A stretch of DNA of 23,362 nt from UBA5976 sp037137575 (GCA_037137575.1 JBAXKB010000014.1:1-23362), one strand, 5' to 3'; shown: positions 16,401-23,362, counted from the stretch's first letter. Notes: generated by a model from the letters alone, not told the origin. A program made the numbers and translations.

Positions 16401-17537
16401 ATGGCTGAAACTCTTGAAATCATAATTCCTACTGACTTATTACCTGTGGACGGACGATTTGGCGCTGGTCCATCTCGCGTTCGCGACGAGCAAATCGAGG
16501 CTTTAGCCAAGGTAACAAAGACATTTTTGGGTACCTCGCATCGCCAAAAGCCAGTGAAAAGCCAAGTAGCGCGCCTTCGAACGGGTGTTGCGAATCTATT
16601 CAACCTGCCAGAAGGCTATGAAGTAGTAATTGGCAACGGCGGATCCACTGCATTTTGGGAAATTGCCGTATTTGGTCTGATTCGGGACCGCGCACAATTC
16701 CTAACTTTTGGGGAATTTGGCTCAAAATTCGCAGATTCAGCGAAAAGTGCCCCATTTTTGGGTGAACCGACAGTATTAAAGGGTGAGCCTGGTGACGCAC
16801 CCGCTTTTTCGGCTGAAGCTGGAATTGATGCTTACTGCAGCCCACACAACGAAACTTCAACCGGTGTGGCAATCACTCCAGTTCGTCCCGTTGGTGTCGA
16901 CGAAGATGCACTTGTCATTATCGATGCAACATCGGGTGCTGGTGGCTTGGCCGTAGATTTAACGCAGGTCGACGTTTACTACTTCTCACCACAGAAGTGC
17001 TTCGGATCAGATGGCGGCCTTTTCATCGCACTAATGTCGCCAAAAGCAATCGCACGCGCGCAAGAAATCAAAGCCAGCGGCCGTTACATTCCAGCGTTTC
17101 TTGATTTGATGACAGCTATCGAGAACAGCCGTCTTGATCAGACCTACAACACCCCTGCACTTGCCACTATCTTCATGATGGCGGAGCAGGTTGATTGGTT
17201 CAATGCAAACGGTGGCCTTGATTGGTGCATCGCTCGCTCAACTGAATCTTCAGATGCTATTTACAACTGGGCCCTGGCTAACGACAACACCACACCTTAT
17301 GTAACTGATCCTGCTAAGCGGTCAAAAGTTGTGGCAACTATCGACTTCGCTGATGAAATTGATGCCACTCTTATTGCCAAGGCACTTCGCGCAAACGGAA
17401 TTGTGGATGTTGAGCCGTACCGCAAGCTTGGCCGCAACCAACTTCGCATTTCAGTATTCCCAGCAGTTGAACCAAGTGACGTTCGCCAACTTCTAAAGAG
17501 CATCGACTTCGTAGTAGCTGCGCTCACAAACGCATAA
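16401..17537 (+). CDS. serC: phosphoserine aminotransferase
   Basis: PLP enzyme of the serine pathway that converts 3-phosphohydroxypyruvate and glutamate to phosphoserine and 2-oxoglutarate; in many bacteria it also acts in vitamin B6 synthesis. The 378 residues match the mycobacterial/actinobacterial subtype. Key segments are DGRFGAGPSRVR (17-28), a FLGTSHRQKPVK substrate loop (42-53), GNGGSTAFWE (78-87), the PLP-ring aspartate D175 in IIDATSGAGG, and the Schiff-base lysine K199 in YFSPQKCFGSDGG. The ATG at 16401 sits 6 nt after a TAGACT box, a leaderless arrangement. The gene is divergent from the giant repeat gene and converges with no gap on the small ORF at 17538. PdxH, encoded about 9 kb away, makes its cofactor. 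Confidence 0.95.
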   Translation: MAETLEIIIPTDLLPVDGRFGAGPSRVRDEQIEALAKVTKTFLGTSHRQKPVKSQVARLRTGVANLFNLPEGYEVVIGNGGSTAFWEIAVFGLIRDRAQFLTFGEFGSKFADSAKSAPFLGEPTVLKGEPGDAPAFSAEAGIDAYCSPHNETSTGVAITPVRPVGVDEDALVIIDATSGAGGLAVDLTQVDVYYFSPQKCFGSDGGLFIALMSPKAIARAQEIKASGRYIPAFLDLMTAIENSRLDQTYNTPALATIFMMAEQVDWFNANGGLDWCIARSTESSDAIYNWALANDNTTPYVTDPAKRSKVVATIDFADEIDATLIAKALRANGIVDVEPYRKLGRNQLRISVFPAVEPSDVRQLLKSIDFVVAALTNA

Positions 17538-17627
17538 CTACTTGCTGAAAATTGCTGCTAACACTGCGGCAGAAAACATGCCAACTAGTACGGCGATAGT
17601 TACGATTCGTCGAACTTTTGGACCCAT
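17538..17627 (-). CDS. 29-residue membrane microprotein (candidate)
   Basis: A 30-codon minus-strand ORF (29 residues plus TAG) is too short for usual gene finders. It reads MGPKVRRIVTI, then a hydrophobic Val/Ala/Leu/Met stretch and an FSK end: a basic N-terminus, one transmembrane helix (about residues 9-26) and a short lysine-ended tail. Two points support it. TAGTCT (TAnnnT) lies exactly 6 nt before its ATG, with TTATCA 17 nt further upstream. Its stop codon begins directly after the serC stop. No Shine-Dalgarno site is present, so translation would be leaderless. I do not recognise a named family. It could be a regulator of a membrane complex or, less likely, a chance ORF. Confidence 0.6.
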   Translation of the reverse strand: MGPKVRRIVTIAVLVGMFSAAVLAAIFSK

Positions 17628-17633
17628 AGGTTC

Positions 17634-17662
17634 AGACTACTGTGTCGGCCAACGGCTGATAA
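17634..17662 (-). promoter_or_regulatory. promoter of the microprotein gene, leaderless type
   Basis: On the minus strand TTATCA (plus 17657-17662) and TAGTCT (17634-17639) are 17 nt apart, and the ATG follows 6 nt after TAGTCT. This is the best complete -35/-10 pair among the leaderless-type starts in the window. Confidence 0.5.
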
Positions 17663-17674
17663 TTTCAGCAAGGG

Positions 17675-17680
17675 TACGCT
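17675..17680 (+). promoter_or_regulatory. -10 box of the DUF2530 gene, leaderless type
   Basis: TACGCT (TAnnnT) is followed by 7 nt and the GTG start at 17688. It is back to back with the promoter of the microprotein gene; an imperfect palindrome, CTGATAATTTCAG (17656-17668), lies between the two -10 boxes. Confidence 0.45.
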
Positions 17681-17687
17681 CTAACTT

Positions 17688-17960
17688 GTGGACAATCAAC
17701 CTGTGCAACTAAAGCCAGAACTCGAACCGCTTCCAGTAGACGGAATTAGGGCGGTGAAAATTGGCACACTAATTTGGGTGATGCTATTTATTGTCTCCGC
17801 AGTGGTAAAAACCTGGTTTGCCGACCTCCAGCACGTCCAGTGGTGGAGCCATGTTGCACGGGTTTCGTTATGTGGCATCTTCTTGGGATTGCTCGGCCTC
17901 ATCTACACTCGCAGAAGAGTCAACCGTCTCAAGCTCGTCAGCGACGTCGTCAACAACTAG
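17688..17960 (+). CDS. DUF2530 two-helix membrane protein
   Basis: The 90-residue protein starts at GTG. The segment LEPLPVDGIRAVKIGTLIW, then a first membrane helix (about 24-42), W-rich loop, second helix (about 55-72) and YTRRRVNRLK basic end match the actinobacterial DUF2530 family, whose function is unknown. The RRR cluster suggests the C-terminus lies in the cytoplasm. From memory the family sits beside DUF3027 and serC in other actinobacteria, as here. The last 93 bp, encoding the second helix and tail, overlap the 3' end of the convergent DUF3027 gene. The GTG start is favoured because TACGCT lies 7 nt upstream and the family's N-terminal residues begin soon after. Confidence 0.8.
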   Translation: MDNQPVQLKPELEPLPVDGIRAVKIGTLIWVMLFIVSAVVKTWFADLQHVQWWSHVARVSLCGIFLGLLGLIYTRRRVNRLKLVSDVVNN

Positions 17961-18680
17961 TTCAACAACTGGAACTGGTGAAGTTTCATCAACAACCACA
18001 CTTGAGTGGGCGCCACAGCCGTAAGACATCGCCACAATGCGCCCATCGGCAGCACCGAATTCATTACCGCACATGCCAAAAGCTTGCCCGAGTGATCCAC
18101 CAATCGGAATCAAGAAACCGCAGGTCGAGCAATCTGCTGGAGCAGATTTTGCCATCGCACTGCGCGGCCCTGTTTGCCCGGACATCCAACGCTTAACCGC
18201 CTGTGAAATTCCAACTTCACTTAAAATCTGTTCGCGACCAAGTCCAAGTTGCCACTGATTGTTTTGCAGTTCCGATAGATCAGATGCTAAATCGTCTAGC
18301 CCGGTGAAGCCTGCGGTTAATCGTGGATCGTTTGGCGAAACTGGCAAAAGATCGCCAACGCCTAAATCACCAGCTTCAACCCGATCGGCCCAAGGTCGCC
18401 AAACTGGCGGAACTAAAGCCTGCGCACCTGGCAACAGGTTGATTTCGCTCACTGTCCCGTATGACTGGCCCTTAATACCAACAACAGCAACCGACCAATA
18501 CCAACCTGGGTAGCCTTCGGATTTGCATTCAAATGTGTGAATTGCAATCGCCACATCAGTGTTATCAGAATCCTGCAGCACAACATCAATTGGCGCGCCA
18601 ACATCACCGGGGGGAACTGATTCGTGAAGTGCATCTAGCGCAAGAGCGCTAGCGTCAGTTACTAAATTTGCGATTTTCAA
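17868..18680 (-). CDS. DUF3027 protein with probable zinc-binding cysteines
   Basis: The 270-residue cytoplasmic protein matches the actinobacterial DUF3027 family, with GYPGWYWSVAV (56-66), VSEINLLPGAQALVPPVW (77-94), PWADRVEAGDLGVGDLLP (96-113) and a cysteine region. The cysteine region contains C184 and C187 (DCSTCGF), C204 (GMCGNE) and C222-x2-H225 (YGCGAHS), which could bind a metal. The function is unknown. The start is TTG at 18680, with AGGAA about 10 nt upstream; no ATG gives a better fit. The gene begins 18 bp after the cspB stop, so the two are probably one operon. The acidic C-terminal tail (about 241-270) lies wholly in the overlap with the DUF2530 gene. Confidence 0.85.
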   Translation of the reverse strand: MKIANLVTDASALALDALHESVPPGDVGAPIDVVLQDSDNTDVAIAIHTFECKSEGYPGWYWSVAVVGIKGQSYGTVSEINLLPGAQALVPPVWRPWADRVEAGDLGVGDLLPVSPNDPRLTAGFTGLDDLASDLSELQNNQWQLGLGREQILSEVGISQAVKRWMSGQTGPRSAMAKSAPADCSTCGFLIPIGGSLGQAFGMCGNEFGAADGRIVAMSYGCGAHSSVVVDETSPVPVVELVVDDVADELETVDSSASVDEAEQSQEDAT

Positions 18681-18698
18681 ATTAAGTCGATTCCTGGC

Positions 18699-19082
18699 TT
18701 AAACATCAATTTGATCAGCCACGCCACGCAGAACTACTGCGATTTTTTGGCTTTGCTTATCTTCTGGGTAACGACCACGTCGCAAACTATTTGCAAATGA
18801 ATCTAAAAGTTTGATGACATCTTCCAAAACTATGGCCATGTCTTCAGCGCCCTTGCGACCAGACCGAGCAATACTCGGTGGCTCTTCTAAGATACGAAGT
18901 GATAGCGCCTGCATACCTTTGCGTCCTTCAGCAACTCCGAATTCAACGCGAGTTCCGTTCTTCAACGAAAGGACGCCAGCAGGAAGCGCTGATGCGTGTA
19001 GAAATACTTCTTCACCTTCATCAGTTTGTAAAAAGCCAAAGCCTTTTTCATTGTCGTAAAACTTCACTTTGCCTGTAGGCAT
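18699..19082 (-). CDS. cspB: CspB-type cold shock domain protein
   Basis: The 127-residue protein starts with a cold shock domain (about 1-66), MPTGKVKFYDNEKGFGFLQ, with RNP1-like KGFGFL and RNP2-like EVFLHAS, which binds single-stranded RNA or DNA. Residues about 67-127 form the C-terminal extension seen in actinobacterial CspB, rich in charged residues and predicted helical (VLEDVIKLLDSFANSLRRGRYPED). It likely acts as a nucleic-acid chaperone. AGGAGC lies 7 nt before the ATG. A promoter, TTGGCG-N16-TACGCT, is visible upstream. The gene heads a probable operon with DUF3027 and is divergent from the 68-residue membrane-protein gene. Confidence 0.92.
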   Translation of the reverse strand: MPTGKVKFYDNEKGFGFLQTDEGEEVFLHASALPAGVLSLKNGTRVEFGVAEGRKGMQALSLRILEEPPSIARSGRKGAEDMAIVLEDVIKLLDSFANSLRRGRYPEDKQSQKIAVVLRGVADQIDV

Positions 19083-19135
19083 TGCCGTGCTCCTTGCTGA
19101 GTATCCTGTGTGCGGTTGCCCGTAACACTTACCTA

Positions 19136-19163
19136 AGCGTAGGGGACATTACTGATCCGCCAA
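19136..19163 (-). promoter_or_regulatory. cspB promoter
   Basis: On the minus strand TTGGCG (plus 19158-19163) and TACGCT (19136-19141) are 16 nt apart. A start near 19129 would give a leader of about 47 nt with the AGGAGC ribosome site. Confidence 0.5.
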
Positions 19164-19180
19164 AATAATCAAAACCTCTC

Positions 19181-19186
19181 TAACAT
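19181..19186 (+). promoter_or_regulatory. -10 box before the 68-residue membrane protein
   Basis: TAACAT (TAnnnT) is followed by AGGAGGT and then directly by the ATG at 19194. The 7-nt gap matches leaderless starts elsewhere in the window; the perfect Shine-Dalgarno string inside it has zero spacing and would be badly placed for normal initiation. Confidence 0.45.
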
Positions 19187-19193
19187 AGGAGGT

Positions 19194-19400
19194 ATGCGCG
19201 GCGACCGGTTAATGCGAGCAGGAATCTTCTTGCTGATTGTGGGCATTATCTGCACAATAATCGCAATTTCCCCATTATTCATTAATAATCTGGAACTACC
19301 TGGGTATTGGTGGGGCCTTTCGATGCTTACTGGAGTGGGGCTAGCTTTAATTTTGTTAGGTCTGCGCAGATCCTCAAAGAGCCGTTCAATCCACGATTAG
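19194..19400 (+). CDS. small two-helix membrane protein
   Basis: The 68-residue protein has a short charged N-terminus (MRGDRLMRAG), a first membrane helix (about 11-29, LLIVGIICTIIAIS), a loop with ELPGYWWGLS and a second helix (about 39-57). It ends with a basic RRSSKSRS tail, so both ends probably face the cytoplasm. I do not recognise the family. It lies divergent from cspB and 34 bp upstream of the helicase-associated gene. A second ATG at 19212 would drop six residues. The first ATG is preferred because TAACAT lies 7 nt upstream, but AGGAGGT immediately before it leaves the mechanism unsettled. Confidence 0.7.
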   Translation: MRGDRLMRAGIFLLIVGIICTIIAISPLFINNLELPGYWWGLSMLTGVGLALILLGLRRSSKSRSIHD

Positions 19401-19421
19401 CGCAATGTGCCCAACCACGCG

Positions 19422-19427
19422 TAGCGT
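19422..19427 (+). promoter_or_regulatory. -10 box of the helicase-associated gene, leaderless type
   Basis: TAGCGT (TAnnnT) is followed by 7 nt and the ATG at 19435. There is no Shine-Dalgarno sequence. No convincing -35 is visible, so the gene may also receive read-through from the upstream membrane-protein gene. Confidence 0.45.
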
Positions 19428-19434
19428 TAGATAG

Positions 19435-21732
19435 ATGGGCACTTTTAGTAACGTTAAACGACTTCGATCGTTGGCAGACGACCTGCGTAATCGCACAGAT
19501 GCCCAACTGCAGTTCTTATTTCAACAACGTCCAGACTTGATGCACCCTGTTCCCAATGACGTTAGCCAGTTAGCAACGCGAGCTACAACAAATGCAAGTA
19601 CCAGTTCGGCTCTAGATTCAATTAACCTTTTGGAAATTACCCTGTGTGAAATTTTGGCCGCGTTACCAGATGGAATTTCGCTAACAGAAACACTTAACGA
19701 ACTGGAACCCATTGATGGCTTTGATGAAACTGCAATAACAAATGCGTTAGGTAACTTATGGCAACTTGCCCTGGTGTGGGGCGACAAAACCAGTTTGCAC
19801 TTAGTCCGAACCGTTCGCGAGAGTTACGGCAAGCACGCATGCGGACTTGGTCCGGCCATGGCACTGCTTCGCCGCGAAATTGCCGAGTTTGTTGCTGATC
19901 CTGAATTGTTAAGCGAACTTCTAACCGATGCTTCGGCTGAGGCTAAAGAGATATTGTTTGATCTAGCTTGGGAACAACCGCAACGGGCATACAAAAATGC
20001 TGCGCGAGTAATCCGACCAGAGAATGCAAAAACAACTGCTGAGTGGTTGCTTTCACACAACTTGATAATCGCTGCGGAAGAAAACACGATTGTTATGCCG
20101 CGCGAAATTGCGATGCAGCTACGCGGTTACAAACTAGTTAGAGAACTTCCCAGCAGCGGACCGGTCCTGATTGGAATTGAATACCCAATCGAACGAATTA
20201 ATAGTGCCGGAATTCATGGGGTACTTACTGCTCTGAGTTCAGTGGAAGAACTTATTGGTGCTTTGGCGCAGGAACCTATTTCGCCTTTGCGAAGCGGTGG
20301 GCTGGCGCATCGTGATTTTGTGGCACTAGGGGAAACATGTTCGTTAACTCCAGAGAATCTCGCGCTATTTCTGGAAGTTAGTTTTGCCGCCGGGCTAATT
20401 GCATGCGATGAAACCTATGGTTGGATGCCAGCAAATGAATACGACCGCTGGCTAACCAAATCTGATGAAGCGCGCTGGCAACTATTAGCAAACACTTGGA
20501 CCTACATGGACCGAGCTCCACACTTAATTAATTCTGAGTCGCCAGAAAAAGTTACTGCGCTGTCGACTTTGGTTACTCGCACACACTTTGGTGCATTACG
20601 GTCAAACGTACTTTCTTTACTTATGTCCTTGCCTGATGGCCAAGCAGTTTCTACTAATGAAGTTCTCTCCACCTTGGCTTGGCGGGCACCAAGACGTTTT
20701 TCAAAAGCTCACAATGAATCCGCAGCGGCAATTATCGTCGAAGCCGAACTGTTGGGCATAACAGGAGCAAACGCTTTAACTTCATACGGCCGATTAGTTG
20801 CGCAGGGTGACGATGCAAGCGCAGTAATCGCAAAATGTTTGCCACCATTTGTAGATCACATAATTGTTCAGGCAGACTTAACCGCCCTAGCTCCTGGGCG
20901 CCTGCCCGTTGCACAGCGACGAACAATGGCTTTAATCGCCGAAGTCGAATCTGCCGGGGTAGCAACCACATACAGATTCACACCTGCCTCAATTTTGCGT
21001 GCGATTGATTACGGTAAAAATGCGGGTGAAATAAAAGATTTTCTGCTTGGCATTTCCCGCACTTCCCTGCCGCAACCACTGCTTTATTTGATTGATGATG
21101 TCTCACGTAAACACGGCCACTTGCGCATGGGCCACGCCACTGTTTATTTGCGGTGCGACGACAACAATATTTTGAATGCACTTCTTGCAGATAAACGGCT
21201 AAAACCGCTCAAGCTTCGCCAACTGGCCGAAGGCATAATCATCACTGAGCAATCAGATGACATCGTATTGCGAAAATTGCGCGACGCTGGGTACTCACCA
21301 ACTGCTGAGAATGCTGATGGCACACTAGCAATCACTGCGGCTAAATCTAATCGTGGAATGGGTCAGCCCGCAGTCAACGCTTTGATCCCGCGCTCAAATC
21401 CTGAACGCTATGTTGCTGCGGCGATTAAATCAATTCGTGCTGGCGAGCGCGCAACTCAGGTTAATGAAACTAATGAGCCATCATCATTAAAAACTTCCAC
21501 CAAGGAAACTATTGAAGTTTTGAATCAGGCGCTACAAATGGGTTGTGAAATTTGGATTAGTTACTCCGACAAAGGCGGGCTGACAACTGCCCGCATTATT
21601 GAACCACTGACTATTTCTGGCGGATTCCTTACCGCCTTTGATACCCGAACGAGTGAAGTTAAAACTTTCACAATCTCTCGTATCTCAGGGGCACAGTTTT
21701 TAGATGAACCAAAGGAAGGCACGGCATCATGA
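19435..21732 (+). CDS. helicase-associated protein with C-terminal WYL-like domain
   Basis: The 765-residue protein belongs to the actinobacterial family annotated as helicase-associated or XPB/Ssl2-like C-terminal domain (Rv0862c type, from memory). It has no Walker A or DEAD-box motif, so it is not a helicase itself. The N-terminal two-thirds is helical with winged-helix-like stretches. Residues about 480-580 (HIIVQADLTALAPG, then TYRFTPASILRAIDYG) form the family's conserved core. Residues about 694-760 resemble a WYL domain: a helix, EIWISYSDKGG, RIIEPLTISGGFLTAFD and TFTISRISGAQFL. WYL domains sense nucleic acids or other ligands in DNA-repair and defence regulators. The stop overlaps the XPB start in ATGA, so the two are translationally coupled and probably work together. 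Confidence 0.85.
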   Translation: MGTFSNVKRLRSLADDLRNRTDAQLQFLFQQRPDLMHPVPNDVSQLATRATTNASTSSALDSINLLEITLCEILAALPDGISLTETLNELEPIDGFDETAITNALGNLWQLALVWGDKTSLHLVRTVRESYGKHACGLGPAMALLRREIAEFVADPELLSELLTDASAEAKEILFDLAWEQPQRAYKNAARVIRPENAKTTAEWLLSHNLIIAAEENTIVMPREIAMQLRGYKLVRELPSSGPVLIGIEYPIERINSAGIHGVLTALSSVEELIGALAQEPISPLRSGGLAHRDFVALGETCSLTPENLALFLEVSFAAGLIACDETYGWMPANEYDRWLTKSDEARWQLLANTWTYMDRAPHLINSESPEKVTALSTLVTRTHFGALRSNVLSLLMSLPDGQAVSTNEVLSTLAWRAPRRFSKAHNESAAAIIVEAELLGITGANALTSYGRLVAQGDDASAVIAKCLPPFVDHIIVQADLTALAPGRLPVAQRRTMALIAEVESAGVATTYRFTPASILRAIDYGKNAGEIKDFLLGISRTSLPQPLLYLIDDVSRKHGHLRMGHATVYLRCDDNNILNALLADKRLKPLKLRQLAEGIIITEQSDDIVLRKLRDAGYSPTAENADGTLAITAAKSNRGMGQPAVNALIPRSNPERYVAAAIKSIRAGERATQVNETNEPSSLKTSTKETIEVLNQALQMGCEIWISYSDKGGLTTARIIEPLTISGGFLTAFDTRTSEVKTFTISRISGAQFLDEPKEGTAS

Positions 21733-23362
21733 CCGAAGGTCCGTTGATTGTCCAGAGTGACAAAACTCTACTTTTAGAAATTGATCACGCGCAAAGTGTT
21801 GAATGTCGCCAGGCTATTGCCCCGTTCGCCGAACTAGAACGTGCGCCAGAACACATACATACTTACCGAATTACCCCACTAGGTCTTTGGAACGCGCGCG
21901 CAGCTGGCCACGATGCCGAGAGTGTTGTGGATACATTGCTGAAGTATTCACGCTACCCAGTTCCACACGCCCTGCTGATAGACGTTGCAGAGACCATGTC
22001 GCGTTATGGTCGCTTGCAACTTCACATGCATCCATCACATGGTTTAGTTTTGCAAGCAACCGATGTGAATGTGCTTGAAGAAGTGTTGCGCTCTAAAAAA
22101 GTAATTCCACTCATGGGCAAACGCTTGGACGAGCAAACTGTTGTAGTTCACCCGAGCGAGCGTGGGCATTTAAAGCAAGTGCTGCTGAAACTTGGCTGGC
22201 CTGCTGAAGATTTGGCTGGATACGTTGATGGTGAAGCGCATCCGATTGCTTTAAGTGACTCCAGTTGGACACTTCGCCCTTACCAACAAGAAGCTGTGGA
22301 TGGGTTTTGGCATGGTGGCAGTGGTGTTGTTGTGTTGCCATGTGGCGCCGGTAAAACAATTGTTGGCGCAGCAGCTATGGCGACTGCCGGTGCAACAACT
22401 TTGATCTTGGTAACTAACACCGTTTCCGCTCGCCAGTGGAAAGCTGAGCTATTGAAGCGCACCACGCTTACTGAAGAAGAAATCGGTGAATACTCGGGCG
22501 CCCGTAAAGAGATCCGCCCAGTGACAATCGCTACTTACCAAGTTATGACCACAAGACGCCAAGGTGTTTACGCACATCTTGAATTATTTGATGCCCGCGA
22601 TTGGGGTTTGATCATTTATGACGAAGTTCATCTGTTGCCAGCGCCAGTATTTAGATTCACTGCTGACATTCAGGCACGTCGTCGTTTGGGCCTAACTGCA
22701 ACTCTTGTGCGTGAAGACGGCATGGAAGGTGAAGTATTTTCACTAATTGGGCCAAAGCGATACGACGCACCTTGGAAAGACATTGAGGCTCAGGGTTACA
22801 TCGCACCTGCTGAATGCGTTGAAGTACGAGTTTCACTGCCCGATGCGGAGCGTCGTGCTTATTCAATCGCCGAAGCTGAAGACCGCTACCGGATGGCTGC
22901 CACCACAAGGTCAAAGAACCGAATCGTTGAGCACTTGGTCAATAAACATCCTGATGATCACGTTCTAGTTATTGGGCAATATCTAGATCAATTGGATGAA
23001 CTCGGTGAGCATCTCGGTGTGCCGATTATTACCGGCGCCACACCAGTTAAAGAACGTGAACGACTCTTCCAATCATTCCGCGATGGCGAAACTCGAGTTT
23101 TGGTTGTGAGTAAAGTTGCAAACTTTAGTGTTGATCTGCCTGAGGCTGGAGTTGCAATTCAAGTAAGTGGAACGTTCGGGTCGCGCCAAGAAGAAGCACA
23201 GCGCCTCGGCCGTGTGCTTCGACCAAAAGGCGACAAACGTAAAGCGCACTTCTACACTATTGTTACTCGCGACACTGTTGATGCCGATTATGCGGCGCAT
23301 CGCCAACGCTTTCTTGCCGAGCAAGGTTACGCATACAACATCATTGATGCTGATGATTTGTT
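21729..23362 (+). CDS. XPB-type superfamily 2 DNA helicase, cut by window end
   Basis: The first 544 residues are present and the family length is about 550, so only the last few are missing. An N-terminal damage-recognition-like domain (about 1-170) precedes the helicase core. Motifs are Q-motif-like LRPYQQEAV (182-190), Walker A PCGAGKT (204-210), DEVH (298-301), GLTAT (321-325), the XPB-specific RED triplet (328-330) and motif VI QRLGRVLRPK (491-500). It is a 3'-5' ATP-dependent unwinding enzyme; in bacteria a role in DNA repair is assumed, not proven. The ATG at 21729 overlaps the upstream stop by 4 bp (ATGA), so translation is coupled to the WYL-like partner. The symbol ercc3 is used in mycobacteria but is not applied here. 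Confidence 0.95.
   Translation, partial: MTEGPLIVQSDKTLLLEIDHAQSVECRQAIAPFAELERAPEHIHTYRITPLGLWNARAAGHDAESVVDTLLKYSRYPVPHALLIDVAETMSRYGRLQLHMHPSHGLVLQATDVNVLEEVLRSKKVIPLMGKRLDEQTVVVHPSERGHLKQVLLKLGWPAEDLAGYVDGEAHPIALSDSSWTLRPYQQEAVDGFWHGGSGVVVLPCGAGKTIVGAAAMATAGATTLILVTNTVSARQWKAELLKRTTLTEEEIGEYSGARKEIRPVTIATYQVMTTRRQGVYAHLELFDARDWGLIIYDEVHLLPAPVFRFTADIQARRRLGLTATLVREDGMEGEVFSLIGPKRYDAPWKDIEAQGYIAPAECVEVRVSLPDAERRAYSIAEAEDRYRMAATTRSKNRIVEHLVNKHPDDHVLVIGQYLDQLDELGEHLGVPIITGATPVKERERLFQSFRDGETRVLVVSKVANFSVDLPEAGVAIQVSGTFGSRQEEAQRLGRVLRPKGDKRKAHFYTIVTRDTVDADYAAHRQRFLAEQGYAYNIIDADDL

Noticed and set aside
17774..18196. 140-codon plus-strand ORF across DUF2530 and DUF3027
   Set aside because: It is out of frame with DUF2530 and antisense to DUF3027, low in complexity (Gln/Arg/His/Ser) and without a start signal.

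Overview
The window looks like chromosome from a low-to-mid GC actinobacterium. The strongest taxonomic signal is the right-hand block, with serC, a DUF2530 membrane protein, a DUF3027 protein, a CspB with an actinobacterial C-terminal extension, a helicase-associated/WYL-like protein and a bacterial XPB helicase. From memory this gene set also clusters in Mycobacterium and Streptomyces. A tRNA without encoded CCA, many leaderless-type starts and a c-di-AMP riboswitch before an NlpC/P60 gene agree with this. The AT-leaning composition suggests a freshwater acI-type (Nanopelagicales-like) lineage, but that is inference. I see no mobile element, phage gene or CRISPR array.

Layout. Positions 1-40 are the 3' half of tRNA-Arg(CCT). 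A small DUF5522 gene and galE follow on the plus strand. Two surface or envelope genes lie on the minus strand: a secreted DUF11-repeat protein (1447-3732) and, upstream of it in transcription, an NlpC/P60 peptidoglycan hydrolase (3845-4594) whose leader is a c-di-AMP riboswitch (about 4604-4727). A class I photolyase gene and pdxH run on the plus strand (5001-7153). A single 9-kb minus-strand gene (7154-16207) encodes a secreted protein of 3017 residues, built from four supra-repeats of about 510 residues made of carboxypeptidase-regulatory-like beta domains. It abuts pdxH with no gap, and its probable terminator hairpin lies inside the end of the pdxH coding sequence.

Right-hand block. serC (16401-17537) meets, tail to tail with no gap, an unlisted 29-codon membrane-microprotein ORF (17538-17627, minus). 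That ORF is divergent from the DUF2530 gene. The DUF2530 gene overlaps the convergent DUF3027 gene by 93 bp. DUF3027 lies downstream of cspB, probably in one operon. Divergent from cspB are a 68-residue membrane protein, the helicase-associated/WYL-like gene and the XPB helicase, the last two coupled by an ATGA overlap. The XPB gene is cut by the window end.

The genes fall into three themes: envelope and surface (NlpC/P60, DUF11, giant repeat protein), DNA maintenance (photolyase, XPB pair) and core metabolism (galE, pdxH, serC). The most notable regulatory features are the riboswitch and a recurring TAnnnT box 6-7 nt before the start codon of six genes. The latter is a leaderless-transcript signature that also supports the microprotein gene.
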